Assembly (NCBI GenBank): GCA_003223245.1 | Contig: QHYI01000135.1 | Coordinates: 1 to 50,562 of the forward strand | Direction of reading: 5' to 3' | Length of the DNA stretch: 50,562 bases | Origin: Acidobacteriota bacterium | Lineage (GTDB): Bacteria; Acidobacteriota; Terriglobia; Acidiferrales; UBA7541 | Shown: positions 28,541 through 37,686 of the stretch, one piece after another | Layout of the letters: each line of letters opens with the position of its first letter | How positions within the stretch are numbered: position 1 is the first letter of the stretch | Made by a program: the position numbers and the translations under genes | Notes under the pieces: model-generated | Seen by the model: the letters and a program-made list of their open reading frames with translations, nothing else | Databases searched by the model: none | What the model was told of the DNA's origin: nothing

Positions 28541-29772
28541 CTATTCCAATTCCTTAGTCTCTACGTGTTCCGCCCCTCCAGAGATATAATCGGAATACAG
28601 CTCTTCCCTCTTACCGACCGGCTCCGCCAATCCAAGATGCAATGCGACTTTAGCGCATCCAGCCTGAAGTTGTCTACGGAGTTTATCGTCCATTAAAACA
28701 TAGGAAAGCGTCTCGGCAAGGTTCTCGACGTCGTGTTTCACCACTAGGCCGGCTTCATTCGCGAGCAGCGGCGCGATCCCGCATTGTTCCGTCACAATCA
28801 CCGGCGTCCCCGACGCGACCGCCTCCGCCGCCGTATTCCCGAAATTCTCATTCCGCGAGGGAAGTACAAAAACATGCGCGTCCCGGTAGGCCGCCCACTT
28901 CTCCTGGTCAAACACTGGTCCTGCAAACTGAACATCACGCGCGATGCCCAAGTTGCGACACCATTTGCTCCAGTTGCGTTCTTAATCCACTCTCATCGGG
29001 CCCGGCAAACACTAATCGCAGCGGCATTCGTGGCAATTGCTTGTAGACTTCCACGAATGCCCGTAGCAGCAGGTCCGGGCTTTTCTTTGCAGACAGCCGT
29101 CCCAAAAAAAGCACTATTTTTGTTTCGTCAGGGATTCCTAATTTCTTCCGGAAACCTCCGGGTCTCGGCAACGGCTCGGGGGCCTGTACGCCATTTCGCC
29201 GCATGACGATCTTCGCTTTTGGGATCCCTCCCGCAGTAAGCTCTGCGATTTCCTTCTCCGAAGTCGCCACAACTGCGCTGGCACCACCAAGCATCCGTCC
29301 CGCCCATACGCCGTGATACATTCGCTTGAGCCATAGGTTCCGTAGGATGGGAATGAACATTCCGATTGGCTCGACAACATAGGGAATCGCGCGCTTCCGG
29401 CAAGCTTCTGCCGCGGCCGGCTCCAACAAATCGTACAATCCGAAAATGTGCGCGATGTCGAATTCTCCCAGCCGCGCCCGGCAGTAGCTGTTCAGGGCCG
29501 GATTCCAGCTCACTTGCCGGTAATGCAGCCAGGTCGGCAGATAAATTGTCTCGACCTCATTTTCCCGGTGCCGCCAGCCGAAAGGTGATCGTTCCGCTGC
29601 GGTTTTCTCTCCCGTCGGCGCGACACGTTTTTCAAACCCCCAGTCGGCGGTCAGCACCGTCACACGATGCCCTTTGCTCGCCCAGCCTTTCGGCCAGCGC
29701 GCGCACTTTCACCGGCGGCCCTCCAAATTCCAGAAAAGGCGCGTAGGTTTCCGTGACGTTCAGGATTCGCAT
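28541..29772 (-). pseudogene. GT4 glycosyltransferase with two frameshifts
   Basis: The ATG at 29772 starts MRILNVTETYAPFLEFGGPP, a standard GT4 N terminus. The frame breaks at a GAAAGG run (plus ~29688-29690); one base too many there would explain it, and the next frame continues GWASKGHRVTVLTADWG. It breaks again at a GGG run (plus ~28947-28949), after LEQMVSQLG, and the third frame continues IARDVQFAGPVFDQEKW through the donor-binding PSRNENFGNTAAEA to the stop at 28541. With both bases corrected the protein would be ~410 aa and complete. Both lesions are single bases in short homopolymers, so sequencing error is as likely as true decay. The start overlaps the upstream GT4 gene by 13 nt. 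Confidence 0.8.
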
Positions 29773-30872
29773 TGATCGCGCAGAATTTTCTTCAGGGCTT
29801 TTGCGAAGTTCTGAAAGCGGTATTCGTGGTCCACGGTTTGACGCCCGCGCGCGCCCATTTCTTTAGCGTGCTGCGGGTCCGCAAGCAGTGTTTGAAGGGC
29901 CGTGGCCAACTGAAGGGGATCACCGTGCGACACCAGATAGCCGGTAACGCCGTCTTGAATCAGTTCCGGAGTTCCCCCATGCGTTCCTCCGATCACCGGC
30001 TTGCCACACGCCATCGCCTCCAGGTATACCAAACCAAATCCTTCTCCGCGGCTCGGCAGAGCAAAAATTTCACAAGCCGCGTAGCACGCCGCCAATTCCC
30101 CGTTGCTCAAACCGCTCAGAAAATGCACGTGCCGCTCCACGCCATTCTTCTCCGCAAAATCCTCAAGCCAGGGCCGGTCATCCCCCGAGCCCGCAAGAAC
30201 CAGCTGCAGCTCTGGCCATCTGGTCAGCAACCTCGGCATTGCGGTAATCAGCGTGTCCATGCCTTTGTAGCGCTCGCTGGCGACCCACCGTCCCGTCGCT
30301 AGAATGACCCGCCCACGCGGCCAATCCTTTGGGGGCCGGGGACCCGGATTTGCCGCAAGCAGCGCCTCGAATTGCGGGTCGAGCGCCCAGGGCAGCACGC
30401 GGATTCGCTCGCGTGGCACCTCTTGTTGCACGGCCACGTGTTCGGCCGTGTCCCGGCTCGGCGCCAAGACCATATTGGCACGCTGTAGAGCGACTCTGCG
30501 CCAGCGGCCCAGCGGCTCCGAAACTTCGACGCCATGTGTGCAGACGATACTTTTCATTTTCGGCGCCACGAAGCGCATGGCCTGCACCACCGGAGCAAGG
30601 TGCGCGTGCGCGGCCAGCACCAGCTTTGCCTTGCGCTTCGCCGCGCGCATGGCCGTTACGGCGAAGCGCCCTTTCCCTTTCTCGCAGCCGGTAAACACAA
30701 ACTCCCGCCCGCCCACCGCGAGGCGGTGCAGTTCTCGGGTGTCGTTCAAACTGAGCAGGCGGCAGTCCCAGCCGCGGCTCGAGGCAAACTCGGTCAGCAC
30801 CGCCGCCAAATGGCGTCCCACGCGCTGCACCTCCCCGGGTGCATCCAGTTCTGGGAACAGGCCTATAAGCAC
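29760..30872 (-). CDS. GT4-family glycosyltransferase
   Basis: 370 aa, GT-B fold. The N-terminal acceptor domain begins MLIGLFPELDAPGEVQRVGR. The C-terminal donor domain carries ATGRWVASERYKGMD, LVLAGSGDDRPWLED and the EX7E-type motif in PSRGEGFGLVYLEAMACGKP. It likely transfers a sugar from a nucleotide donor in surface polysaccharide assembly at the cytoplasmic face. It is the first gene of the minus-strand block and overlaps the next glycosyltransferase. Donor and linkage cannot be predicted. Confidence 0.86.
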   Translation of the reverse strand: MLIGLFPELDAPGEVQRVGRHLAAVLTEFASSRGWDCRLLSLNDTRELHRLAVGGREFVFTGCEKGKGRFAVTAMRAAKRKAKLVLAAHAHLAPVVQAMRFVAPKMKSIVCTHGVEVSEPLGRWRRVALQRANMVLAPSRDTAEHVAVQQEVPRERIRVLPWALDPQFEALLAANPGPRPPKDWPRGRVILATGRWVASERYKGMDTLITAMPRLLTRWPELQLVLAGSGDDRPWLEDFAEKNGVERHVHFLSGLSNGELAACYAACEIFALPSRGEGFGLVYLEAMACGKPVIGGTHGGTPELIQDGVTGYLVSHGDPLQLATALQTLLADPQHAKEMGARGRQTVDHEYRFQNFAKALKKILRDQCES

Positions 30873-31094
30873 CGGCTGAGTCTGCCAACTAGCGCGCCCC
30901 TTGGCAAGCCAAGTCTTATGGCCCGTGCTCGATGGTTAGCAGCGGCCTTCGCAGGCCCTTGAAACCTGTAATGCGGGTCTTAGGTTGTGAGTGTTCCCGA
31001 CCAGACCAATTTCCTTTTGGACCTCGGCTCTGCTTTCTGCCGCTTCCGTACACTGAAGATTTGGCAGCACCGTGTGGAGAAATCGTTTCTCGCT

Positions 31095-31766
31095 TTACCG
31101 GTGCTGGTTCTTAAGCAAATCTGCCAGGTCGGTCAGACGGTCCAGATAAATATCCGCGGGATACGCTTCGCGGTGGTGTGTCCCAAATCCGTAATTCACG
31201 GCACCCGCCAGCGTCCCCGCATTTCGCGCCGTCTGCACATCCACGTCGGAATCGCCCACCATCATTGCTTCTTTGCCGTCCGCGCCCAATTCCTCAAGGA
31301 TTTTCTTCGCGCCAAGGGGATCCGGTTTCTTTGTCTCAAAACTGTTTCCGCCATACACGGCCCGGAAATATTTCGCCAGCCCCAATCCTTCGAGAATCCT
31401 TCGGCTCACGCGCACCGGCTTGTTGGTCAGCACCGCCAAGGGGAACTCGCGCAGTTCTTCGAGCGTCTCCGCAACTCCCGGATACGCGCGCGTCGAATCC
31501 AGTTTGTGCTCCTCGTAGTGTGAGAGAAAAAATTTAAGCGCGCGTTCGCGTACCTCTTCGGTCGCTCCGTCCCCCAGCGCTCGCTCGATGAGTTTCGGCG
31601 CCCCGTGCCCGATGTAGCTGGAAACGGTGTCTTCATGGAGCGTCCCGCGTCCCATCTCCCGAAGCATGGCGTTGACCGAGCGGATCAGGTCTTGTTTGGA
31701 ATCGATCAGCGTGCCATCCAAATCGAATATCAGCGCGCGCACCGAAGAAAAGTCTAAATCCGTCAT
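31095..31766 (-). CDS. gph: HAD-superfamily phosphatase, phosphoglycolate phosphatase-like
   Basis: 223 aa. HAD motif I is FDLDGTLIDS (nucleophile and acid Asp), motif II is LTNKP, the motif III Lys lies in ETKKPDPLGA, and motif IV is VGDSDVDVQTA. A helical cap domain between motifs I and II is of the size found in Gph and related enzymes. The usual role is hydrolysis of 2-phosphoglycolate arising from DNA repair, but substrate range in the family is broad. Divergent from DUF1015. Confidence 0.8.
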   Translation of the reverse strand: MTDLDFSSVRALIFDLDGTLIDSKQDLIRSVNAMLREMGRGTLHEDTVSSYIGHGAPKLIERALGDGATEEVRERALKFFLSHYEEHKLDSTRAYPGVAETLEELREFPLAVLTNKPVRVSRRILEGLGLAKYFRAVYGGNSFETKKPDPLGAKKILEELGADGKEAMMVGDSDVDVQTARNAGTLAGAVNYGFGTHHREAYPADIYLDRLTDLADLLKNQHR

Positions 31767-31927
31767 AAGCCATTTATTTTAATCCGTCCGCGCTTCCGCC
31801 GCAGTTGCCCTTCTTTCCGGGCTTTCCCGGGCGGCTCCGTTTTTCGAATTTCCCGACTCTTCGCGTAAACTGGAAGGCTTCGCTGTTAGCACGAAACCGT
31901 CTGTTCGAGACGGCCTCTGGAGACTCC

Positions 31928-33310
31928 ATGGCTCAGGTTTTTCCTTTTCGCGCCTTCCGCTACAATCCCGCACGCGCCCCGTTTGAACGTGTCCTCACCC
32001 AGCCTTACGACAAAATTTCTCCGGCCATGCAGGAGAAGTATTACGCCGCCGATCCCCACAACCTCATTGCTGTTGAAAAGGGCCGCAGTCATCCCGACGA
32101 CACGCCGCAGAACAACGTCTATACGCGTGCCGCTGCCGGACTCGCCGCTTGGATGGCGAACGGCATCGTGCGGCAGGATCCCACGCCCGCGTTCTACGCT
32201 TATTCCCAGGAATATACCGTCCCTGGCACGGAAGAGCGCCGCACGCGACGCGGCTTCATTGGCGCAGGCCAGCTCGAAGATTATTCCGCCCGCGTGGTCT
32301 TCCGCCACGAACAGACTCTTTCCGGGCCGAAGGCTGACCGCCTCGAACTTCTTCGCCACACGCAAACCCACACCGGCCAGCTCTTCATGCTTTACTCCGA
32401 TCCGCAGCGGCGCATCGATGAAATTCTCGTCGAGGCCGAATCTTCCGTTCCGGAAACCGAGCTCTGCGATGAATACGGCGTCATCCATCGCTTGTGGTTG
32501 ATCTCACGTCCGCACCGCATCTCTGAAATTCAGCACGCCATGGCGGACCAGAAGCTGGTCATCGCTGACGGCCATCACCGCTATGAAACCGCGCTTGCTT
32601 ACCGCGACGCGTGCCGCGCCCGTGCCGGCAAAATAGATCCCGACGCGCCGTTCGAACGCGTCATGATGACCTTCATCAACACCCACAGCGAGGGCCTCAC
32701 CATTCTGCCTGCGCACCGCGTCGCCGCGAACATTCACGATTTTTCCTGGCCCGCCGTTCGCCGCCACCTGGAGCCTTGGTTCGCCGCCCAAGAATTTTCC
32801 TTTTCGAATGAGGCCCAAAAAATCGAAGCGCGCAAGAACTTCCTCGCGTGCCTCCAAAGCGCCCGCGCGAAACGCGCCATCGGCGTTTACCCCGCGAGCC
32901 AATCGCGAAAGCGCGGCAGGGGCGTCCCGAATGGGGTTGCGGGACGCGCTTTCTACATCCTCACCCTCCGCGGAGGCGTCCATCTGGCTCAGTTACTCCC
33001 GAGCGTCTCGCCACGGCAGCGCGAACTCGACGTCGTTCTACTTCACGAAGGAATCCTCGAGCCCGCTCTTGGCATCACTCCGCAAGCGGTAACCGCAGAA
33101 GCCCATCTCAGCTATGAGCGCGAAGCCGCCGCGGCTCTCGACGCCGTCGACTCCGGCCGCGCGCAAATCTCTTTCCTGTTGAATCCTTGCGGCGTCGATC
33201 AGGTCATGAAAATCGCCACCGCCGGCGAAGTCTTGCCCCAGAAGTCCACCGACTTTTATCCCAAACTCCTCAGTGGCATCACCATGTACCGCCTCGCCCC
33301 TGCTTCCTAG
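31928..33310 (+). CDS. DUF1015 family protein
   Basis: 460 aa. The ATG 31928 follows GGAG. It opens FPFRAFRYNPARAP and RVLTQPYDKISPAMQE, as DUF1015 members do, and contains the strongly conserved VIADGHHRYETALAYRD and LNPCGVDQVMKIA. Some members of this ParB-like group have been linked to serine kinase activity; whether this one has it is not visible from sequence alone. Length matches the family. Cytoplasmic, no signal peptide. Confidence 0.82.
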   Translation: MAQVFPFRAFRYNPARAPFERVLTQPYDKISPAMQEKYYAADPHNLIAVEKGRSHPDDTPQNNVYTRAAAGLAAWMANGIVRQDPTPAFYAYSQEYTVPGTEERRTRRGFIGAGQLEDYSARVVFRHEQTLSGPKADRLELLRHTQTHTGQLFMLYSDPQRRIDEILVEAESSVPETELCDEYGVIHRLWLISRPHRISEIQHAMADQKLVIADGHHRYETALAYRDACRARAGKIDPDAPFERVMMTFINTHSEGLTILPAHRVAANIHDFSWPAVRRHLEPWFAAQEFSFSNEAQKIEARKNFLACLQSARAKRAIGVYPASQSRKRGRGVPNGVAGRAFYILTLRGGVHLAQLLPSVSPRQRELDVVLLHEGILEPALGITPQAVTAEAHLSYEREAAAALDAVDSGRAQISFLLNPCGVDQVMKIATAGEVLPQKSTDFYPKLLSGITMYRLAPAS

Positions 33311-33461
33311 CCGCTAGCGACTTCTGCCGGTAGGCCTGTGAATGGCCTCGATGGCCTCCTGAAACCCTTGCGATGTCGGCAGATCTGGCGCTAAACTGTT
33401 TTTGACCCTGCCAACATTGCTTTCAGTCACCCTCCCGTCTTAAAGCCGAAGGACTCCTATC

Positions 33462-34904
33462 ATGTTGTCAACCACGAAGAGCGTTCTCTCTGTGGCCGCT
33501 CTGGCAACCTCGCTACTCGCCTTCCTGCCAACCGTTTTCGCGCAGTCCGGCGTCAGCACGCACACGGGCACCTTGCCAGACGGGGCCACTTATCTCATCG
33601 AAGTTCCAGCAAATTGGAATGGCACCGTGTTTTTGTATAGCCATGGTTACGTCGCCCCGGGGAGTGCCAATCCCGCAAAAGACGCGGGCGACCCCGTTAC
33701 CCGCTCTTATATGTTGGCGAATGGTTTTGCGCTTGCCGGGTCGTCTTACGCCACCACGGGCTGGGCCGTCCATGAAGCGCTGCCCGATCAAATCGCTGTC
33801 CTTGATCTCTTTAGCCAGCTCGTTGGCACGCCGAAGCGAACCGTCGCATGGGGCCATTCTCTTGGTGGCATGGTCACCGCCGGTCTCATCCAACGTTATC
33901 CGGGCCGTTTTGACGCCGCCCTGCCCATGTGCGGAGTTCTCTCGGGCGGCGTCGCCACCTGGAACACCGCGCTCGATTTCGCCTTCGCGTTCAAAACTCT
34001 GCTGGCACCCGACATCGGCTTACACGTCGTCAAGATCTCTGACCCCGTGGGCAATGTTCTGCTTGCGGAAGGGGCGCTTACTTTCGCGCAAGCCACGCCC
34101 CAGGGCCGCGCCCGGCTTGCCCTGATTTATGCTCTGGTGGACGGACCCGGCTGGTTTGTTCCCACTTCGCCAGAGCCTGCGCCAACGGATTTTGGCGCCC
34201 AGGAATTCAACCAGTTTCTCTGGGCCCAAACGACTGACCTTCCGTTTGTCTTTGGTGGCCGCGCCGAACTCGAATTGCGCGCCGGGGGCAACCCGTCATT
34301 CAACACCGGTGTGGATTACGGTGCGCAGCTTGCGAATTCCATCGATCACGACGAAGTGGTCGCCCTCTACCAGCGTGCCGGGCTCGATCTTGACGCCGAC
34401 CTCCAGACTCTTCAGAACGCCCCACGGGTTAGTGCCGACCCCCAAGCTCTTCACTATCTGGAAACCAACATTATCTTCGACGGCCAGATCAGCGTTCCTG
34501 TCCTCACCGTGCACACCAAAGGCGATGGCCTCGTCCTGGTGCAAAACGAATCCGCCTACAAAAGTGTTGTAAACGCCGCGGGCAACTCGGGCCTTTTGCG
34601 CCAGACCTTTGTCCATCGCGCCGGTCATTGCGCCATTACTCCTGGTGAGACAGCCGCTGCTGTGCAGACGCTTCTCAATCGCCTCGATACGGGAGATTGG
34701 GGACCGCTCGACGCTAGCTCCTTGAATACCGCCGCCTCCGCGAAAGGTTCTAGCCTGAACGTCTTTCCCACACCCCTTGGCCCGTTGCCCGTGCAGCCTG
34801 CTTATTTCGACTTTACGCCCGCTCCCTATCCTCGTCCGTTTGACGCTTTCAGCAGCGAGTGCCAGTCCGATCTCGTCTGCCGCTCGCTTGCGGTGTTGCC
34901 CTAG
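33462..34904 (+). CDS. secreted alpha/beta hydrolase
   Basis: 480 aa. Signal peptide (LATSLLAFLPTVFAQS). The alpha/beta-hydrolase domain shows an oxyanion strand (TVFLYSHGYV), the nucleophile elbow WGHSLGGMVT, a cap region, a late Asp in VLTVHTKGDGLVL and the catalytic His in HRAGHCAITPGE. The C-terminal ~60 residues are Pro-rich with a short Cys pair near the end. Probably an exported esterase or peptidase; substrate unknown. Confidence 0.78.
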   Translation: MLSTTKSVLSVAALATSLLAFLPTVFAQSGVSTHTGTLPDGATYLIEVPANWNGTVFLYSHGYVAPGSANPAKDAGDPVTRSYMLANGFALAGSSYATTGWAVHEALPDQIAVLDLFSQLVGTPKRTVAWGHSLGGMVTAGLIQRYPGRFDAALPMCGVLSGGVATWNTALDFAFAFKTLLAPDIGLHVVKISDPVGNVLLAEGALTFAQATPQGRARLALIYALVDGPGWFVPTSPEPAPTDFGAQEFNQFLWAQTTDLPFVFGGRAELELRAGGNPSFNTGVDYGAQLANSIDHDEVVALYQRAGLDLDADLQTLQNAPRVSADPQALHYLETNIIFDGQISVPVLTVHTKGDGLVLVQNESAYKSVVNAAGNSGLLRQTFVHRAGHCAITPGETAAAVQTLLNRLDTGDWGPLDASSLNTAASAKGSSLNVFPTPLGPLPVQPAYFDFTPAPYPRPFDAFSSECQSDLVCRSLAVLP

Positions 34905-34989
34905 TGATGAAGGTTGCCACTGCTAAGCCAAATCCTGCTGCCGAAGTCCGGATTGCGGTTTCGCTTTTTGCAGGCAGATAGCCTGTGCT

Positions 34990-36642
34990 CTAGGAAGCGG
35001 GAAGTTCGATGGTGACGGCGGCGCCGTGAGGGTGGAGGTTTTGGGCGTAAATCCTGCCGTTGTGCTCTTTGACGGTGCCGTAGCACATGCTCAAGCCTAA
35101 GCCGGTGCCTTGGCCCACGGGCTTGGTGGTATAGAACGGATCGAACACGCGGTCGAGATCGCTGAAGCCGGGGCCGGTATCGCTGAAGCGCACTACGATT
35201 TTCTTGGCCTCCAGGTTTCCCTCGACCACGATTTTCTTTTGCGGAGCCTGCTCCACGGCCTGCGCGGCGTTCGTGAAGAGGTTGACGAAGACCTGCTTGA
35301 ATTGCCCTTCATTGATGGGAATGCGCGGCAAGTTCGAGGCAAAGTTCAATTCAAAACTGATCCCCGACCTCCTCCATTGATACTCGCAAAGCATCAAGGA
35401 ATCGCGCACCACGACGGCGATGTCCAGCGGCTTGCGGCCGTTTTGCAGCGGGCGCGCAAAACTGATCAAGTTGTCGATAATTTTCTTCATGCGCCGGGCT
35501 TCGGTTCGGTCGGAGTAGCCCATGACCGCGGTTAGCGGATTGTTCAACTCGTGCGCCACGCCGTTGACCAATTGGCCGATTCCGGCAAGCCGCTCCTGCT
35601 GCACCAACTGGCTTTGCGTCAGCTTCAGCTGCTCCAGATTTTCTTTGGAGTCCCGGAGCAGGCGGGTCATTTCCCGAGCCATCAGCATTTGCCGCAGGAA
35701 CACAAAGACGGCCACCAGCAAAATTCCGATTAGCGTCACGGTTACGCGATACGAACGCAACTGGCCGGCTGCCGGACCCAGGAACACCACCAGCAACCCG
35801 ATTACCGGCATCGACAAGACCGCGAATACGGCCAGGAATCCAGAGACCTCGGCCTCGATCTCCCGGTGGTCCCCCGCCAGTTTTTCCGAGGGCACATGGC
35901 GAGCGCGCACGGCAATCAAAATCAGCCAGCAGATCGTCGCATAGTCCGGAACGTCGTAGATGCTTCCGCTGTAATACTCATTGCGATTCAGAGCGGCATT
36001 CAGCCACTGGTACGACAGCAGGTACAGCGCGCTGGCGCCAAACAGGTGCCAGTAGATTTTCCGCCAAGCCCCTTCCGTGACCAGGGCCATGCCACCCATC
36101 ACAGACATCAGGACGGCGAACTCGACGACAAAGAGCGAGAAATAATAGGTGTTGTAAACGGTCTGGTCGGTCACAACGTATTCGTTGGGGTATACCAGAA
36201 ACATGTACAGATAGACCCACCACAAGAGCAGGATCAGGAAGTTTAGGGTGCTCAGAAGGAAACGTTGCTCGCGCTGCCGCGAACCGGGATGCAACGCCGC
36301 TGCGGCCATCATCGGAACAGGCTGCAGGAACAAGGGGACGTCCGCCCAGAAGGGATTTGGCGGCTCGCGGCCCAGGATCACTTCGAAGTACAGCCAGGCT
36401 GCGAAGTTCGTCGCTACCAGCGCTGCACCAAAGGCCATGAGCAGCCAGAACCAGCGCGTGCGCCCGGTGTTGCTGAACGCTGCCCACAGCATCACTGCAA
36501 CGGTGATAAGCCAGAGACCCGTGCCGCTCAGGTCGGAGAAGGCCGTGAGCGCCCCTCCCGGCGTCGCTAACCGAGAGACAACCGTGTACACCAGCAGAAA
36601 ACCCGCAACGGTCCCGATCTCCCATCGCGTTAGGTTTCTCAT
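34990..36642 (-). CDS. membrane sensor histidine kinase, DHp domain apparently shortened
   Basis: 550 aa. About eight N-terminal helices form an integral sensor without a recognisable ligand domain. A coiled linker leads to the H-box (VAHELNNPLTAVMGYSD), then an HATPase domain with NLFTNAAQAVEQ (N box), SDTGPGF (G1) and GTGLGLSMCYG (G2). Between GYSD and RTEARRMKKIIDNLISFARP about 15-20 residues that normally form the DHp helical hairpin turn are missing. The frame is intact, so protein is made, but dimerisation or phosphotransfer may be altered. No response regulator is adjacent. Confidence 0.82.
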   Translation of the reverse strand: MRNLTRWEIGTVAGFLLVYTVVSRLATPGGALTAFSDLSGTGLWLITVAVMLWAAFSNTGRTRWFWLLMAFGAALVATNFAAWLYFEVILGREPPNPFWADVPLFLQPVPMMAAAALHPGSRQREQRFLLSTLNFLILLLWWVYLYMFLVYPNEYVVTDQTVYNTYYFSLFVVEFAVLMSVMGGMALVTEGAWRKIYWHLFGASALYLLSYQWLNAALNRNEYYSGSIYDVPDYATICWLILIAVRARHVPSEKLAGDHREIEAEVSGFLAVFAVLSMPVIGLLVVFLGPAAGQLRSYRVTVTLIGILLVAVFVFLRQMLMAREMTRLLRDSKENLEQLKLTQSQLVQQERLAGIGQLVNGVAHELNNPLTAVMGYSDRTEARRMKKIIDNLISFARPLQNGRKPLDIAVVVRDSLMLCEYQWRRSGISFELNFASNLPRIPINEGQFKQVFVNLFTNAAQAVEQAPQKKIVVEGNLEAKKIVVRFSDTGPGFSDLDRVFDPFYTTKPVGQGTGLGLSMCYGTVKEHNGRIYAQNLHPHGAAVTIELPAS

Positions 36643-36886
36643 GCGGTTCTAGTTGACTCCCAAGGAGGGGCGTGTGGATGAGCCGCCAGCTTCCCTCAGC
36701 CGGCCTGCTTGCAGCAGGCAGCCAACCAAGCACAGCGCTGTTTTTCCCAGTCTATCGGGAAATCGCTGGGTCAACCTGACCCTGCCGAAAATTTGCTGTA
36801 ATGGTAACCGTCTGGTAACCGTCGCGGCAAGGTAGAGAGCGTGTGCAGCCGGGCGCCTCATTTTGCGCGCCGCGACGCAGGAGACT

Positions 36887-36894
36887 GGCGCGCC
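36887..36894. repeat. 8-bp target-site duplication, left copy
   Basis: GGCGCGCC abuts the left terminal repeat; the same octamer abuts the right one at 40067-40074. As the octamer is self-complementary, duplication and extended inverted repeat cannot be told apart at this locus alone. Confidence 0.7.
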
Positions 36895-36911
36895 GGTAGT
36901 GTCTCAGTTTG
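36895..36911 (+). repeat. left terminal inverted repeat of the IS
   Basis: GGTAGTGTCTCAGTTTG, identical to the reverse complement of 40050-40066. The last bases overlap a TTGACT that could serve as a weak inward -35 element. Confidence 0.88.
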
Positions 36912-36948
36912 ACTAGTAAGGCTCTAATTTTGGTACTCCGGGGTATGG

Positions 36949-36954
36949 CATACT
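36949..36954 (+). promoter_or_regulatory. extended -10 of the KGG-type gene, leaderless start
   Basis: TGG-CATACT (TG at 36946-36947, hexamer 36949-36954) ends six bases before ATG 36961. A transcript starting at the usual distance would begin at the A of the start codon. No Shine-Dalgarno and no good -35 are visible. Confidence 0.35.
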
Positions 36955-36960
36955 GTGGTC

Positions 36961-37185
36961 ATGGCGAAGCGGCCACGCGATCCAAACCAACTTGCCAAGC
37001 TCATCGTGGATATAGCCACTGGTGAAGCACAGGATACGGCCAGCGAATCGAAACGCAAACCTAAAAACAAAAGACGTGCCGGTGGATTAAAGGGTGGGAA
37101 AGCTAGGGCGCAGCGCCTCACACCGCAAGAACGTGAAGACATAGCTAGGTTAGCTGCACGGGCACGCTGGAAAAAGACGGATTAG
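36961..37185 (+). CDS. small basic KGG/AARWKK-type protein (IS cargo)
   Basis: 74 aa, very basic. It starts MAKRPRDPNQLAKLIVDIAT, has a Lys-rich middle, then GGLKGGKARAQRLTPQERED and ends IARLAARARWKK. This GGxKGG...AxRW pattern recurs in small proteins beside mobile elements and toxin-antitoxin genes; it suggests nucleic-acid binding, but a function is not established. No Shine-Dalgarno. The 3' end overlaps the convergent cargo gene by 4 nt. Confidence 0.72.
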   Translation: MAKRPRDPNQLAKLIVDIATGEAQDTASESKRKPKNKRRAGGLKGGKARAQRLTPQEREDIARLAARARWKKTD

Positions 37186-37673
37186 GCTACATCCTTTCGT
37201 CGATTGTTCATCCGTTCAAATTCTTCGCGTTCCGCAACGTCATCCGTGAAATCTAGTATCAACTGAATTTTCTGACGTTCATCTTTGAGCGTGTCATTGT
37301 AAACATCAATGTCCGTTTTTAGATGGAAACTGTCATCGACAATCTGGTTACGCCTCCATGCGAACGATTTTTCCATGTGATCGTGAGGTGCATGACCCAT
37401 GATGCCCCAAAAAGTGTATTGGACTCCGGTCTTCGTCACTCTCACAGCATGGTTAACTCGATACCTGCGCCCTAAGGGGTCAGTCCGGGTTTCAGCGCGA
37501 ACGGCATTTGACATCCTATCGGCAAGAACGTCATAGGCATCAACTTCTGGAAGTTCGAGCAAGCCATCGGCAACGGCCCATTCGGCGGCCTGACGCATGG
37601 TCGTCGGCTTGTGATTCTGTCTGGACTCGTACTTATGCCATGCCTTCTGCATTCCTTCTGTCATACTGGCCAT
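37182..37673 (-). CDS. unknown protein, third gene of the higBA cargo operon
   Basis: 163 aa from ATG 37673, which follows GGAGG by eight bases; the gene begins 13 nt after the higA stop. No family is recognised with confidence. It reads MTEGMQKAWHKYESRQNHKP, has a central segment YRVNHAVRVTKTGVQYTFWG, then HMEKSFAWRRNQIVDDSFHL, and ends in an acidic/charged LDFTDDVAEREEFERMNN tail. Soluble, no signal peptide. Its place in the operon suggests a part in the toxin-antitoxin function or its control. Confidence 0.75.
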   Translation of the reverse strand: MASMTEGMQKAWHKYESRQNHKPTTMRQAAEWAVADGLLELPEVDAYDVLADRMSNAVRAETRTDPLGRRYRVNHAVRVTKTGVQYTFWGIMGHAPHDHMEKSFAWRRNQIVDDSFHLKTDIDVYNDTLKDERQKIQLILDFTDDVAEREEFERMNNRRKDVA

Positions 37674-37686
37674 TGCGAATCCTCCT

